From positions 32,601,618 to 32,665,617 of the forward strand of contig OX381707.1 of assembly GCA_947462335.1 (NCBI GenBank): DNA of 64,000 nucleotides, written 5' to 3'. The translations under genes were made by a program, and so were the position numbers. This document shows positions 50,006 through 61,850 of this stretch, piece after piece. Source of the DNA: Harmothoe impar. Its lineage: Eukaryota; Annelida; Polychaeta; Phyllodocida; Polynoidae. Numbering within the stretch: the stretch's first letter is position 1; each line of letters starts with the position of its first letter. The notes beneath the pieces were generated by a model. That model did not search any database. It was given only the letters and a program-made list of their open reading frames with translations, and was not told where the DNA came from.

Positions 50006-52930
50006 GATTACATACAAGTACCTACAAAGGCACGATCTGAGAGAATGCTGAGGAGCAGAGATAGGAGGGGAATGACTGAAGTATCCTGGTAACCAGGGGC
50101 TGGTGTGAAGACTCTGCCGAGAGCACTCTGCACTCTATAATAGTCCACCATTGTAACATAAAATCTCTGTAATTCTCACACTGATATGTGGATATTGTTC
50201 AAATAGTACAGTTCTCTTCCTTTCAAGACTATGCTCCTGACATATAATAGTAATACAAGGACATGATTTTTCAATAATTATGGTGCATTTTAGGGTTTTT
50301 TAGAGTATAGAGTACTGTAGTTGGTGGGAGGAGGGCGTGATTGGAGATTGAGAGGAGTGGCCTAAACATATTAGTTGGCATGGAGTTTCAAACCAGGGGT
50401 GGTTAAAGCCAGACTCAACAGTGTTGGAGAGTTGAGCAGAGAGAGTGGGGTAGGGAGGAGCTCCCTTATCTCTGAGAGCAGGAGTCATGTCTAGCATCCA
50501 GTGTCCACCACCACAGGCCTAGTAAATAAATCGTTATTGGTGGGGGAAGGGGGCTGCAGCGAAGGCTACTCCAGCCAGCTTTAAGCATTGGCTCATGGAT
50601 GCATGATGGCACATACACATGCGTCTAAATATGATATAAACCAATAAAATAGGGACCAGATAAAGTAGTGTTTAATCCCCCTCTGTCCCCACTTTTCAGA
50701 GCTATCTTTGCAGCCTTGTAGATGAGAAGGTTATCCCCTATCATAATATTAGAATTGCCTCTGATATATCACAATGAATTGTTGACATTATACTGAAGGT
50801 AATTATCAGGTTAAAAAATTATTGTATTCGCAACCTCTTACTTTTAATGCAGAGACCATCTGGTATTTTTATCAAGGTGATGCCAGTCAAATTGTATTAT
50901 CTCTTTATCTGGGTTTATAGGTTCCACTGTCAAATCCAACTTTATATCAACTAGCTCCAGATATGCTGATAATTATGATTGCCAACCGACCTCTGTGGTG
51001 TTTTATGTGGACTACACAGAATTACACAATCAAACTAAGATTATATAGATTTGTATCACAAAACTAGTTTCCTTTATATAGTGTATGAATAAAGTAATCT
51101 GGATCCATCACATCCATATAATCTGCAGGATCAATCATGTGAATGGATTTACTCTAAAGCAGGAATAATATCGTCCCTATATAAGATCAATGTGTTAAAC
51201 AGTCCTTATCAGATATACAGCAAGGTGACTAATGTTATGTATATCATTTAGTGCCAGTAAAAATACCTCCCGATTTCTCCACTCTCTTTCACAGGCATCA
51301 GTTTAACTGTCTTGATGTACATTGGGTGTGTTCAATAGATCAATTGATCTATTCCTGATCCACCAGTCAACTCACCTGCCACCTGAATGAGTATTTATAG
51401 GTCCTACCAATGTTATCAGTTACATATGTCTATGGAAGCGTAGGAGGGACATCTACTAAATAATTGGTGGGAGAGAAATGAATTCTGTCAACTATCAATG
51501 AAAAAGTAACATCAGTTCATAGTTGGCAGGTCAATATATTTTTCATGTGTTGAATATGAATTGCTATGAAATCTAATGAAGAAAGAAACAACATAAACGA
51601 GAAATCATCAATAAATCTCAGTGTGATAGGGCTATTCTTAGATGTAGATATAGTTATGGAATCAATAGACAACACTAATTGTAATTTTTTTTATTTCCCT
51701 GCCATTTTGATGAATGATATTGGGAGAAAGTCCTTCAATGTGCTCTGCATGAACAATAACCACCATAACCTGCTTTACACTGGTATAGCTGTGCCTAATC
51801 AACCATGCATCATGTCATCAAAGACTTGGATGTTTTATGAGTATTGAGAGGGAGGGGGTGTATGCTGTGTTTTATCACTTTGTTAGGATACCAAGCAAGC
51901 ATCAATTGGGAATTTGATCAATCACCCTCCTTGCTACTAGATTTAACTTGACCTTTGCACTCACATGGTATAGGCTTGGGAAAGGGCAGGTAGAGGCTAT
52001 TGGCACTGGAGGATGTGTGTCAGCTGTGTCTATGTTAAGCTAAATTGTCAATTTGGTAGATGTTGGGCCAAAAAAAGAAGAAGAGAAAGAGTCCCAGGTA
52101 ACATGGTCCGAAAATATTTTTTTTAACCCCAGCATCGTAAGTTGTCAAAAATTGCCTTGTAGACCTCAGCTGTGACTTATAGACTGTAGCCTTGTATTAT
52201 GGACCATCACATGCACTCTAAAATAGCAACAACAAAATCTACAGAAATTTCCAAATTGAGGAAAGATTTCTGTGCTCGGACCTGTTTTGCTAGGTAGCAT
52301 CAGGTCACATGAAACACACAGTCTTTTGGCCTTGTCTTTTTCAATGTTTTCCCCTCGCCAACCCCCCAAGAGCTTTATCAAATGTAACCCCCTGCCCATA
52401 AAGTATTAACTATGAGGGATGTCTCACTCCTCCCTGCCATATTTCTTTTAGACCGTACTTCATATTTGATGTTTATTATCAATTACCTCCTACGCATGCA
52501 CCTAAATAACCCCTCCCCCATGTGGCATTAACTATCACGTTTCCTCTTGTAAATGGAATGACATAATTACCTGGGAGGTTAGGTGTAACCAGAATGAACC
52601 ACTTCCCAAGTTACTAGTACCGTAGTTGCTTTAATAAGTGCAGGGGTCTCAAATAAGCGCAGGTCTTGAATATGCGCAGGATAAATGGTACCATCGAAAA
52701 TAATAAGTGCAGATTTGCTTATTCAAGCCACTACGGTAAATCACTAAGTCTCGTTTGAGAAATCGTGTTCCTGTACGGGACTTTATCATTGCATATTGAT
52801 GAATCCCTAAGTGTAAGTGTACAAACACCTTAATGTATGACTGTGGTGCACATTATGGGTCTCAATGCATAATGCAGTGGTGACAGCAAATTTCAATATT
52901 GATTGCTAATGGGTTGGAACATTGTATTGA
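50006..52930. repeat. Diverged duplicate array, copy B
   Basis: Carries in the same order the 20-bp opener (50006), GGAGCTCCCTTATCTC block (50448-50514), ATCAATCATGTGAATGGAT block (51102-51270), TAGATCAATTGATCTATTCC (51334), CATGTCATCAAAGACTTGGA (51810), GGTATAGGCTTGG (51968) and GCATAATGCAGTGGTGACAG (52866). It is shorter than copy A. A 93-codon frame at 51566-51847 runs over one landmark but is not preserved in copy A. Confidence 0.6.
52618..52738. repeat. 121-bp MITE-like element, TACCGTAGT ends
   Basis: TACCGTAGT at 52618 and CTACGGTA ending at 52738, with AATAAGTGCAG words repeated in both orientations. Related in style to the elements at 31187 and 57295. Confidence 0.6.
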
Positions 52931-55017
52931 TTAGTACCTACTCCTTTGGGATCAGGGACACACAGAAAGGAAACTAGGTCCCATATAAATCATATCTATA
53001 GAGGTAAATGGTGTGAATTCCTAACCTCCTCTACATACACGTGATATGCCACAGCCCAGTGGGTACAACATTCAGTCCAACATTGAGCCAATGTTGATAA
53101 TTTTGATTATTTATTTAATTATTTCAGGATTTTTTTCTGGTTTCTTGTAACAAATAACAACAATAAATCAGTTTATTTTGCAATCATCAATTAATTATAG
53201 GCCTATCAGACATAATTGTATTATTCACCTCATGGAATGACTCCAAGTAACCAAGGTCTGAAAAGACATGCCATGCACCTGACTCACTTTGACAATAAAG
53301 AGTATTCTCTGTAGAAGGCTTGAGAACACCGAAACCAGTAGGAATGGTTAACTCAATTTTCATGTTTCATCTCTTAATTTAATCACTGCAACTGAACTAA
53401 CTCTAAATTTTAGGGAATACCTTCTACATTCCTAAATGTTGATAATTAGTTGATCCATGGTTACCATATATCAATACTGATTCAAGGTACAGTTCCCACT
53501 AGGAACCCTGAGCTCTGAATCATAGTGAGATTTATTCGCAACATTGGCATTTTGTTGTCATTTCCAAACGAGCATTATAATAAAAGGGCATGCATAATTA
53601 TAATTATTGTGTCCAATTTTCTCTGTACATATTACACATTTACTGTGAATATCTCATCCTAAAGCATATCAATGCCAGTGTTGTAATGGGTGAACTTTCA
53701 TCTCTCATCCATGTAGGGGAGAGTCACTTATGGAGGCGGTGGCTAGCCTACAAGAGATAAAGGTCAGAGGAGTCAAAGTGGAATGCCCTGAACTACGTTC
53801 TGACCTTCATAAGGGCACTTGCCTTGCCATTTGATTATATGATTATGAAGATATGTGACAGGTGGTGGATTAATTTAGATGGGAAAATGTACAATACAGT
53901 TGCAACCATAGGAGAAATACTTAAATGCAGTTAGTATGTCATGTTAAACAAGTGATTATTTACTAGTCCAATCATCACATTTGATTACGTTTTAGCCCCC
54001 CCCATTCCTAGTGGTTGGAGCAATGATACTAAGAATATTGACCTTAAGTCCATCCTTAATAATCCTGAACAGAAATGAAAGTACAAGGAATGTTGACCAT
54101 CCCCATACTAAGGTAAAACTTCAAAGTAGACAATATAATACATTTCATACAAGATTACATACAAGTCCTTACTAAGGGCTGACCTGAGAAAATGATGAGG
54201 AGTGGAGATAAAAAAATACCATTGTAATATGTGAATGATTCTGGTAATTGGTTTGGAAACCTGCAGAGGCTGGTATGGGGACTGGGCTTTGATCAATGTT
54301 TACCCTTTTATTTAAATGATGCAGTTCTCCTCCATTCAAGACTATACTCTATACATTATAGCAATGCAAACACATGATTTTACAATAAGAATGGTGTAGC
54401 ACCGGACCCCATATTTTGGAGGGGCCCAGGGCATGATTTGAGATTGACAGAATGGCCTAGACAGAGGAGAGGCCAAAGAGGGTTGAGTCATGGTCAGTCA
54501 AGGCCAAACTCAATAATGTTGGAGAGTTGAGCAGAGAGTGTGGGGTAGGGAGGAGCTCCCTTATCTCTGAGAGCAGGAGGCATGTCTGGCATCCAGTGTC
54601 AACCACCACAGGCACAGAAAGTACATCTTCATTAAGGGGGGTGCACCCCAGCCAGCTTTAAGCATTGCATCATGCATAAGGGCCCAGACACGTGTTCATA
54701 CATGTATAGGAATTGTATAGAAAAATAATGTTTGACTCACTTTAGTTTCGATTGATACCCCTCTGGTACAATTTAGTAATTTTATGTATTATATTATATC
54801 ATACGGGCAGCTTTTTTGGTGGCCCAGGGCTCTCTATGCCACTGACCATTGGTCAGCAGATGCCCGTGTATATACACCAGCATACTTCCGCTAACGCCTA
54901 GGGGATGGTCATTTCCTAGCGAGTGGGGGCACTCTTTGACTCCCTGTGAGTCCCCATGAGTGAGCATGAACACTTTCGTAGTCCCCCGAGGAGGGTGGGG
55001 CAAAATGGTAACTTCAA

Positions 55018-55077
55018 ATGTGAAAAGGGACCTTAGTGCAGGGTGAACTAAGGTCCCTTCTCCCAATACATATCACA
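55018..55077. repeat. Second copy of the GGGACCTTA hairpin element
   Basis: AAAAGGGACCTTAGTGCAGG, loop, CTAAGGTCCCTTCTCCC; the left outer arm is less complete than at 47877. Confidence 0.65.
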
Positions 55078-55181
55078 AATGCATACGCAAACTATGTGAA
55101 AAAAATAGTGCAATACATGTATCAATATACCAGGCTATATACCTAGTCACGCCTAATGTGAATGATGGGATAGGAAGTGGT

Positions 55182-55330
55182 CGGGTGGATGTGTTAGCCC
55201 TGTAGGTCTATGGAGGTCAGTTCACTGTAGCCACCCCTATTATGGGGCTGTCCAGGACCCTGCAGCCCTGATATAGGAGGTTATGGGCAGTGCCCGTGAC
55301 TGTATACAGGCAGGCCAGGCTCATATATCC
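55182..55330. repeat. 149-bp invariant block, copy 1
   Basis: Identical base for base to 62695-62843, although the flanks diverge. It contains CCCCTATTATGGGG and GGGCAGTGCCC hairpins. The minus strand has a short open frame of ~36 codons from ATGAGCCTGGCC. No known RNA or protein family recognised. Confidence 0.85.
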
Positions 55331-56787
55331 AGTCATTTCCAGGCCAGGTTGGATTGCATTGAGCATGGGGCAAGGCATAGGGTGGAGGAGTGGAAGGCTG
55401 GGAGGGAATCTTGGGGATCGAGTTATAATGTACAGATTGAGTTATATGTGTAGGATGTATGGCCTAGACATCTGACTATTTTTCATGTCACCAAATGTAG
55501 ATAGGCTGTTTAGAAATTTAATTTTCCATGCAAAGAATATCCACCGAATTGTATCATCTCTTTATATTACTTGGGATTTTAAGTTCCAATGTCACATTCG
55601 ATTTAAAATCAACTACTTACTCCTTAGGACTGCCCTATAGCTACATATATGCCAATTTGATCACCGACCTGGCTTTATGGTGTTTGATGTAGATATATCA
55701 ATAAACATTATTAGCCAATTGAAATGAGATGATAGATTTATTGCATAAACCTAGCTATCATTATATATCACACTGTATTGTGTATATAGCAATCTGGGAT
55801 TATCACATCCATAATTATATAATCTGCAAGATCAATCATGTGAATGGATTCATTCTGAAGCAGGGCAAATGTTTTCCCTATATTAAGTCAATGTGCTAAG
55901 CATGTCTTATGGACATAAATCAATATCATAGTGACTGATGTAATGTGTATGTAGTGCCAGTAAAGACACCCCACACCCTCTGCATGCTATCTCACAGGCA
56001 CCAGTTTGCCTGTATCATGGTGTACACTGGGTGTGTTCAGTAGATCAATCGATCTATCCCTGATCCATCTGCAAGGGTCCATACCTGTCAATGTACCTGT
56101 CACTTCAATGTGTATGTGTACATCCACCTTGTAAATGTTATCAATTGCACATCTCTATGGAAGCTAATGAGGGTCATGAACTAAATCTTTCTCAGGGATG
56201 AATCGAAGAAAGAAAAATGTCAGTCATGTTAATTCAATTGACTAATATGTACATCAACGGCTATGTGGAGTTTATTTTACAGAGTTTCCTAATATTCGTT
56301 GCCTGCATTGTCATTTATTTACCACATACGAATTATCATACCAACATTGACATTGGTCATGGAATTGTTTAATGGAAATTCTCACACTTTTTTCACGCAA
56401 GTTTCCATGACCCCCACCCCCCCTCCCCACACACACGCACAAACAAACAGAATGCTACTTTGACCCACGGCAGTAGAGATAGATCTAAACGGCTAATACT
56501 GTGAATATCTTATTACAGTCGATTTAGGCTGTTCAAAAGGGAGAGTTGTACCCATTCATTGTTTTTTTATGAAATACTGCAGTGCCATTGATTTAACCAA
56601 AGAGCGCCGTATTGCACAACCCCCGTGAAATAACCCATGTCCGTATTTCACGGCCCTGTGACGTCATCAAAATGGCGGTTTGTTTACATTTGAACGGTGT
56701 AGGAAAAGGTTATTTCAGCTAAATCAGGCCCTACCCCCTATAGATAATTTAATTTGAATCGAAAAACATAAAAAATAAACACAAAGG

Positions 56788-56926
56788 CACACTCGTTTTA
56801 GTCTGTTGATAGGGTTATTTCACTTGTTAGATGTCAGGCTGCATTTTACTCGGCTTTTGGCCTCGTGAAATACGGCCTGACATCTAACTCATGAAATAAC
56901 CCAGCCAACAGACTAAAACTTGTGAA
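56788..56926. repeat. Long hairpin, ~60-bp arms
   Basis: Left CACTCGTTTTAGTCTGTTGA through TTAGATGTCAGGC; right GCCTGACATCTAACTC through CAACAGACTAAAACTTGTG. Arms are about 85% complementary with a ~20-bp loop. The words GTGAAATAACCC and TATTTCACGGCC also occur upstream at 56620-56660, so it may be part of a larger element. Confidence 0.75.
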
Positions 56927-57067
56927 CCTTTGTCTATATACCTCATCTTCTATGTTGAAGAGCATAGATATCTACAGCAAAATCAGGTTGTAAGGTACTT
57001 GTAAAGCAAAGGATATGTTTGAAAATAAAAAGGTTAAAATATAAGCATAAAGAGTGTTAGAATGAGA

Positions 57068-58300
57068 AATGGGTGGGACAGCTAGCAGGGACGGCTGTCT
57101 TACTTCTGAGAGCAGGTGTGGACAATTCTAATTATACGTTGTGAGTGTTCTAAAAGAGTATGGTAATGATTAGGATATTTGCAGGCATCGCTCTCATGAG
57201 CAATTTAACATAGTGATTTACCAATGCAGAGTGGGCGGGGTACACTTCTTTACCTCAGTGTCTGTGCTATACACATCCAAGCTATTTTTCTAAATACCGT
57301 ATTTCCCCGTTTATAAGCCGGGTCTTGAATATAAGCCTGCCCCGTTTATAAGCCGGGTCAATACCCCATTTGAAATCAGTATGAGCCGGGGCCCGAATAT
57401 AAGCCTGGTCAATAAAGGAAACTCCAATACGATTTCTTCAGAGGGGCATAATTTCACTTCTTATTGGAGTATTTTCACATTTCTCTCATGTGCACGATGC
57501 TAACGTACCATACCTTAGCTGAGTATAATTAGGAGAAAGAAAACCTTTGAAAAGTGTGTAAAGATGATGAATATATCTAAGAATTTTAGACAGACTGCTA
57601 GAGTTGCTCTTTAAATCTAAAAATTAGAGTATATGAAAATAATATAAGCCCGCCTCGAATATAAGCCTGCCCCGTTTATAAGCCGGGTCAATATCCCATT
57701 TGAAATCAATAGAAGCCCGGGCTTATAAACGGGGAAATACGGTAAGTAAATTCGTTTCAGATGACTTTTTCAACTGGGTTTACTGATATTCTATACTGTC
57801 ATGTTGGCCAAACCTGAGACAGCTGTTTAGGAAAGCGATAACTGGTTTAATATGTTTTTCTTTTCTTTATGCTTGAATGCTTGAATGCCCATACAGTGGA
57901 GTGGAAAACCCACTAATACTTGAAAAAAAGGGTGTATTGATGTAGCTCTAACTGTGGCCTCAGAACAGCTGTCAAAATGTCACAACATGAAGGGTGACCT
58001 GAGGGGTGGCTATTGGGGCAGGGAGGGACTCTGGTCTCAGTGCGCAAGCGTCACTGACCGCAACCAGCTAGGGAACACAGAACATGGCCATGCAGCCGTA
58101 CATCACCCTCTCCAAGCAGATATTTACTTCTGCTGCATTCCCCCACAACACACAAGGACTGTGCTGGGAGAGTGTGTCTATCAATCGGCTGTAGATATGC
58201 ACACTTCGTTCTCTGGTCATGTGGTCAGTCACAGCCAATGAGCTTAAAGCTAACAAATGATGACCATGTGACAGATCTGAGCCAATGTGGGAGGGCATAG
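57068..58300. repeat. Diverged duplicate array, copy D (left part)
   Basis: TTACTTCTGAGAGCAGG (57098) corresponds to the TTATCTCTGAGAGCAGG block. GTCTCAGTGCGCAAGCGTCA, CTGACCGCAACCAG and the following ~200 bp (57995-58240) match 45115-45350 of copy A. A LINE separates this from the right part at 62.6 kb. Confidence 0.55.
57295..57744. repeat. 450-bp MITE, TACCGTATTTCCCCGTTTAT ends
   Basis: TACCGTATTTCCCCGTTTAT, then AAGCCGGG, at the left; CCCGGGCTTATAAACGGGGA, then AATACGGTA, at the right. TATAAGCC(G/T)G words recur inside both arms. Inserted within copy D. Confidence 0.85.
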
Positions 58301-58623
58301 GTGATAGGCATGACGGTGGTGCCCTGCAGTGGGTGAGAATGGAACTAGGGTGTGCACTGATTTACTGTTGGTAGAGGGCTTTCAGTTCTGCCGTGCTCTC
58401 CTGAAATGCCACTGTCATAAAAAGTTATTGAAAAAAGAGAAGTCTCAAATCTAGAGACTTAAAAGGGGACTTCAGAAAGCTGACATACAATCAATAAAAT
58501 AAAGTATAATATGGAAGAGTGAGCTAGAGTCGGATTAATGGAGTGGAGAGATAGAATCCAGCCGAAGGAGAGATCAGGGGCAGTCAAAATCCATTCTGGG
58601 GTAGGGGGAAGAGATTCTAAAGG

Positions 58624-61600
58624 TTTTTTTTTTTTATAGAGTTTTATTAAGGTACATGTAGAAATAGTATGTGTAAACATACATTCACAACCCAGACTCG
58701 GATAAATCCGTTCTGCCGTCTGGTCCTTCTTTTTGCCTGACTGATACTATATATGAGAATAAAATGTGTAATGACGTATTAGATATTTTGCTTTTGGGGA
58801 GGGGGGAGGGGGGGGGATGGAATATTATTATATCATCTGTCACTAGTGTAAGGACACTAATGTTTCAGTGACAGACCTATATACTTATAGGTTTAAATAT
58901 ATAACCTTTCTGTACAACAGTAGTGGGTCTACCCTGTAACAGGTAGGATACTCCTTTTTTATCTTACTTTTGAAATTAGACAGGTCATTTACCAATGTAA
59001 ATTCATATTTCAACTTGTTCCAGTGCCTTATAGCTCTCTCATGAAAGCTATTATATATAACAGGGTTCCTGGAAAACCTCTCAATGTATCGTAGACCCAT
59101 GTTGTACCTTGTATTGACTCTTCTTACATCAATAAAACTAATATTTTCTTCTTCAAAATTCTTAATAGTATAAGCATATGATAGAAGATGTATGTCTCTT
59201 CTTTCAAAAAGTCTTCTACAATTAGACTTCAGATGGAGCTGTTCTGTATTAAACCTAGGATGAGGTTCTAGCTTGACCCTATACACTATTCTTAAGGCTT
59301 TATTTTGTAATAATTGAAAACGTTCAGAGAAACCTACAGTGGCTCTGTCCCATACAATATAAATGTAATCCATAGAAGGTAATATGGTGGTTTTATATAA
59401 TATTAATGCATCTATTTCATCTAAATATTTCCTTATTTCAGCAAAACGATGTATCTTTACTACTACATTATTGTATACAGTGTCTTCATGTTTTTGAAAC
59501 TGTAAATTTTCATCAATATTGATACCCAAATAATCATATGCTGGCACTCTTTCCAGAGGGATACCATCCACTTTAGGTATTAAATTTGGAATATTTTCTA
59601 AAAGACCTATTTTCATCCATTTTGTTTTATCAATATTTATCGTCAGAAGATTTAATTTACACCAATTTTGGATAGCATCCACACTGTCACATAATATTTG
59701 TAGATTATCTGATGAAAAAACAGCATCATCTGCATACAGGAAAGATTTACATAGGGGGGCACATTTTGGCAGCTCGTTAATATATAAAGTAAACAGGATA
59801 GGGCCTAATATTGACCCTTGAGGTACTCCGTACTCCACGCACCTCAGCTTTGACAGCTTATTATTAGCAAATACTTTTTGATTTCTGTTAGTTAGATAAC
59901 TTTTAAACCAGAGACACGTTTTTTTGGAAAGGCCTAATTGTTTTAATTTATTTATTAATAATGGGTGTGAAACTGTGTCAAAAGCTTTAGAATAATCCAA
60001 AAAGAGGCTATAAGTATTTTTGTTTTGTTTCATGTTATCGTAAATATATCTTAAGTATGAAGTAGTGGCTGAGGTGGTGGAGTGCTTTGGTCTAAAACCG
60101 TGCTGATTTTTACATAAAATATTTTTATCCTTCATGAAACCCCGTAGCCTAATTGCCATTAGTTTTTCAAAAATTTTACCAGGTAATGGCAATAGGCTTA
60201 TAGGACGTAGGTTTGTTACCTTTTTGCTATTTCCTTTTTTAGGAATAGGTGATACGGTGGCCACTTTCCAAGACTGTGGAAAATAGGATCTATTGAGGCA
60301 CAGGTTAAATATAAACAATATGTAAAAACTAAATCTTTCAAATATTTCACACAATATTTTCGATTTTATGTGTTTAATATTTGACGATTTTGTTTTGTCC
60401 AGTTTCTTTAAGACCAACAATAAATCTTCCCTTTCAAAGGGTACACTAAGAAGATCTATGTCATTAGGTTGGTCATCATCCAAGGCTGGGACCAATACTG
60501 GTGGATGTCTGGCAGCAAGCACTTTTCCTATCGTAGAAAAATAATCATTTATATAGTCTGCTGTTTTGGAAATTTCAATATCTAAACCCGTATCATTATC
60601 TTTTAATTTAATTATTTTTATTGCCCTCCCCTTTTTAGGTAACAGTTTCTCTATGGCCTTCCAAAAGTCCTGTGGATTTTTTTTATTCTTCAATAGACCA
60701 GTTATAATACCCTTCTTTGTGCGCCAAATTTCAGCTTCTACTGCATTCCTTTTCAGATGTGCTTTCAGCCAGTCAGCCACAGTATTACTATGTCTAGCTT
60801 TTCTAAAACTATTATCCCTTTGTTTCATTTTTTCTTGAACTAATGGTGTTAACCATTCTTGCTTTTCTTGAGGAACTGTAATGGTTCTAATGGGTGCAGT
60901 ATTAGCCAAGGCTTTACTTATATTAGTGTGTAATAGCTTCCATAGTGTATCAATATGTGAGCCATTATTAAAAGTTGACCAGTCAGAAAGCCTAAGTGAG
61001 TTATAAACATTATTCATATCTAATTTTTTATAACATCTTGCCAAGACTGTTTTCTTCTCAATTTGATTTCTTTCATGCTTCAATATTAAATAAATAGGAT
61101 AGTGGTCACTATAGTTTATATTAAGGGTATTGGCTTCACGTACAATATCACTATTTGAATATATGTGGTCAAGATTGGTTTTGGTTTTTGCATTTACCCT
61201 GGTATTTACTTTTATGAGTTGTTTCAGCTTCTTTCCCATACAAAATGTATCTATCCCATAAGTTTTCCTATTAGTTATTGTGTAATTGACATTAAAGTCA
61301 CCCGCTATTATGTATGTACAGTTTCCAACCATGTCCCCCAATATTGTTCCCAAGTCCTTATAAAGATGTTTGGGATGCACTTCTGGTGGCTTATAAACTG
61401 CTATTATTTTATAAACCTTATCATGAATAAGCATATCAACGCTTAACATTTCATAGTACGCGGTGACAGACGTCAACTCAGCGTCTAATTCAATGTCAAT
61501 GCTCTCTCTGTAGTATATTATGATACCACCTCCACGTTTATCTATTGTAGGTCTTCTATCAATTCTCAAGAATTCATAACCAACAATATCCAATAAAGTA

Positions 61601-61850
61601 TCCGGGTCTGTAGGCTCATACCAGGATTCAATTATAATACCTATGTCAAATTTATAAAGCATTTTAGTGAAGTCCACAAATTTCTTATCAGTTAGACTCC
61701 GTACATTATGACATACAAGTTTTAAGCCTTTTAAGGCTGTAACATGATCAAGGTCATATGTCATTTTGTTGAATCATGTGACAAATACCATGCCATGTAC
61801 AATCTAGAGATAAAAGGAAAAAAAGGGGGTGGGGGATGGGGGGGTGGGGG
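58624..61850 (-). mobile_element. Non-LTR retrotransposon (LINE) with intact ORF and polyadenylated 3' end
   Basis: Read on the minus strand, a short leader precedes the 959-codon ORF, then a ~260-bp 3' UTR. AATAAA (58643-58648) and a 12-A tail (58624-58635) mark the 3' end. There is no ORF1 and the leader is only ~85 bp, ending in a C-rich run, so the copy is either 5'-truncated or from a single-ORF lineage. I found no convincing target duplication. It splits array copy D. Confidence 0.8.
58885..61764 (-). CDS. LINE endonuclease-reverse transcriptase (ORF2-type)
   Basis: Encodes the enzyme that nicks target DNA and reverse-transcribes the element RNA. An apurinic-type endonuclease domain occupies about residues 10-230: KLVCHNVRSL, GIIIESW, GGGIIIYYRES, YIIAGDFNVNY, KTNLDHIYSNSD and NYSDHYPIYL. 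The reverse transcriptase spans about 490-770: VSPIPKKGN, LRPISLLPLPGKIFEKLMA, NQHGFRPKHSTTSATTSYLR, LFLDYSKAFDTVSHPLL, GVPQGSILGPILFTLYINEL, the catalytic FLYADDAVF (YADD near 676) and INIDKTKWM. A C-terminal LINE region (LYKTTILPSMDYIYIVWDRA) follows. All catalytic motifs look intact with no stop or frameshift. The motif style suggests the Jockey/CR1/L2 group. The start at 61764 lies immediately before the endonuclease; an upstream in-frame extension was not seen. Confidence 0.93.
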   Translation of the reverse strand: MTYDLDHVTALKGLKLVCHNVRSLTDKKFVDFTKMLYKFDIGIIIESWYEPTDPDTLLDIVGYEFLRIDRRPTIDKRGGGIIIYYRESIDIELDAELTSVTAYYEMLSVDMLIHDKVYKIIAVYKPPEVHPKHLYKDLGTILGDMVGNCTYIIAGDFNVNYTITNRKTYGIDTFCMGKKLKQLIKVNTRVNAKTKTNLDHIYSNSDIVREANTLNINYSDHYPIYLILKHERNQIEKKTVLARCYKKLDMNNVYNSLRLSDWSTFNNGSHIDTLWKLLHTNISKALANTAPIRTITVPQEKQEWLTPLVQEKMKQRDNSFRKARHSNTVADWLKAHLKRNAVEAEIWRTKKGIITGLLKNKKNPQDFWKAIEKLLPKKGRAIKIIKLKDNDTGLDIEISKTADYINDYFSTIGKVLAARHPPVLVPALDDDQPNDIDLLSVPFEREDLLLVLKKLDKTKSSNIKHIKSKILCEIFERFSFYILFIFNLCLNRSYFPQSWKVATVSPIPKKGNSKKVTNLRPISLLPLPGKIFEKLMAIRLRGFMKDKNILCKNQHGFRPKHSTTSATTSYLRYIYDNMKQNKNTYSLFLDYSKAFDTVSHPLLINKLKQLGLSKKTCLWFKSYLTNRNQKVFANNKLSKLRCVEYGVPQGSILGPILFTLYINELPKCAPLCKSFLYADDAVFSSDNLQILCDSVDAIQNWCKLNLLTINIDKTKWMKIGLLENIPNLIPKVDGIPLERVPAYDYLGINIDENLQFQKHEDTVYNNVVVKIHRFAEIRKYLDEIDALILYKTTILPSMDYIYIVWDRATVGFSERFQLLQNKALRIVYRVKLEPHPRFNTEQLHLKSNCRRLFERRDIHLLSYAYTIKNFEEENISFIDVRRVNTRYNMGLRYIERFSRNPVIYNSFHERAIRHWNKLKYEFTLVNDLSNFKSKIKKEYPTCYRVDPLLLYRKVIYLNL

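Larger units (their letters stand above)
54151..56110. repeat. Diverged duplicate array, copy C
   Basis: Opener (54151), GGAGCTCCCTTATCTC block (54520-54612), the 149-bp invariant block (55182-55330), ATCAATCATGTGAATGGAT block (55800-55975) and TAGATCAATCGATCTATCCC (56039). The order matches copies A and B. Confidence 0.6.

Noticed and set aside
51566..51847. 93-codon frame in array copy B
   Set aside because: Covers the CATGTCATCAAAGAC landmark, but copies A and D do not keep the frame upstream of it.
57954..58241. 95-codon frame in array copy D
   Set aside because: The corresponding region of copy A (45115-45350) does not preserve this frame and has stops, so coding constraint is not supported.
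60566..61446. Plus-strand frames of 90-93 codons within 60566-61446
   Set aside because: Antisense shadows of the LINE ORF.
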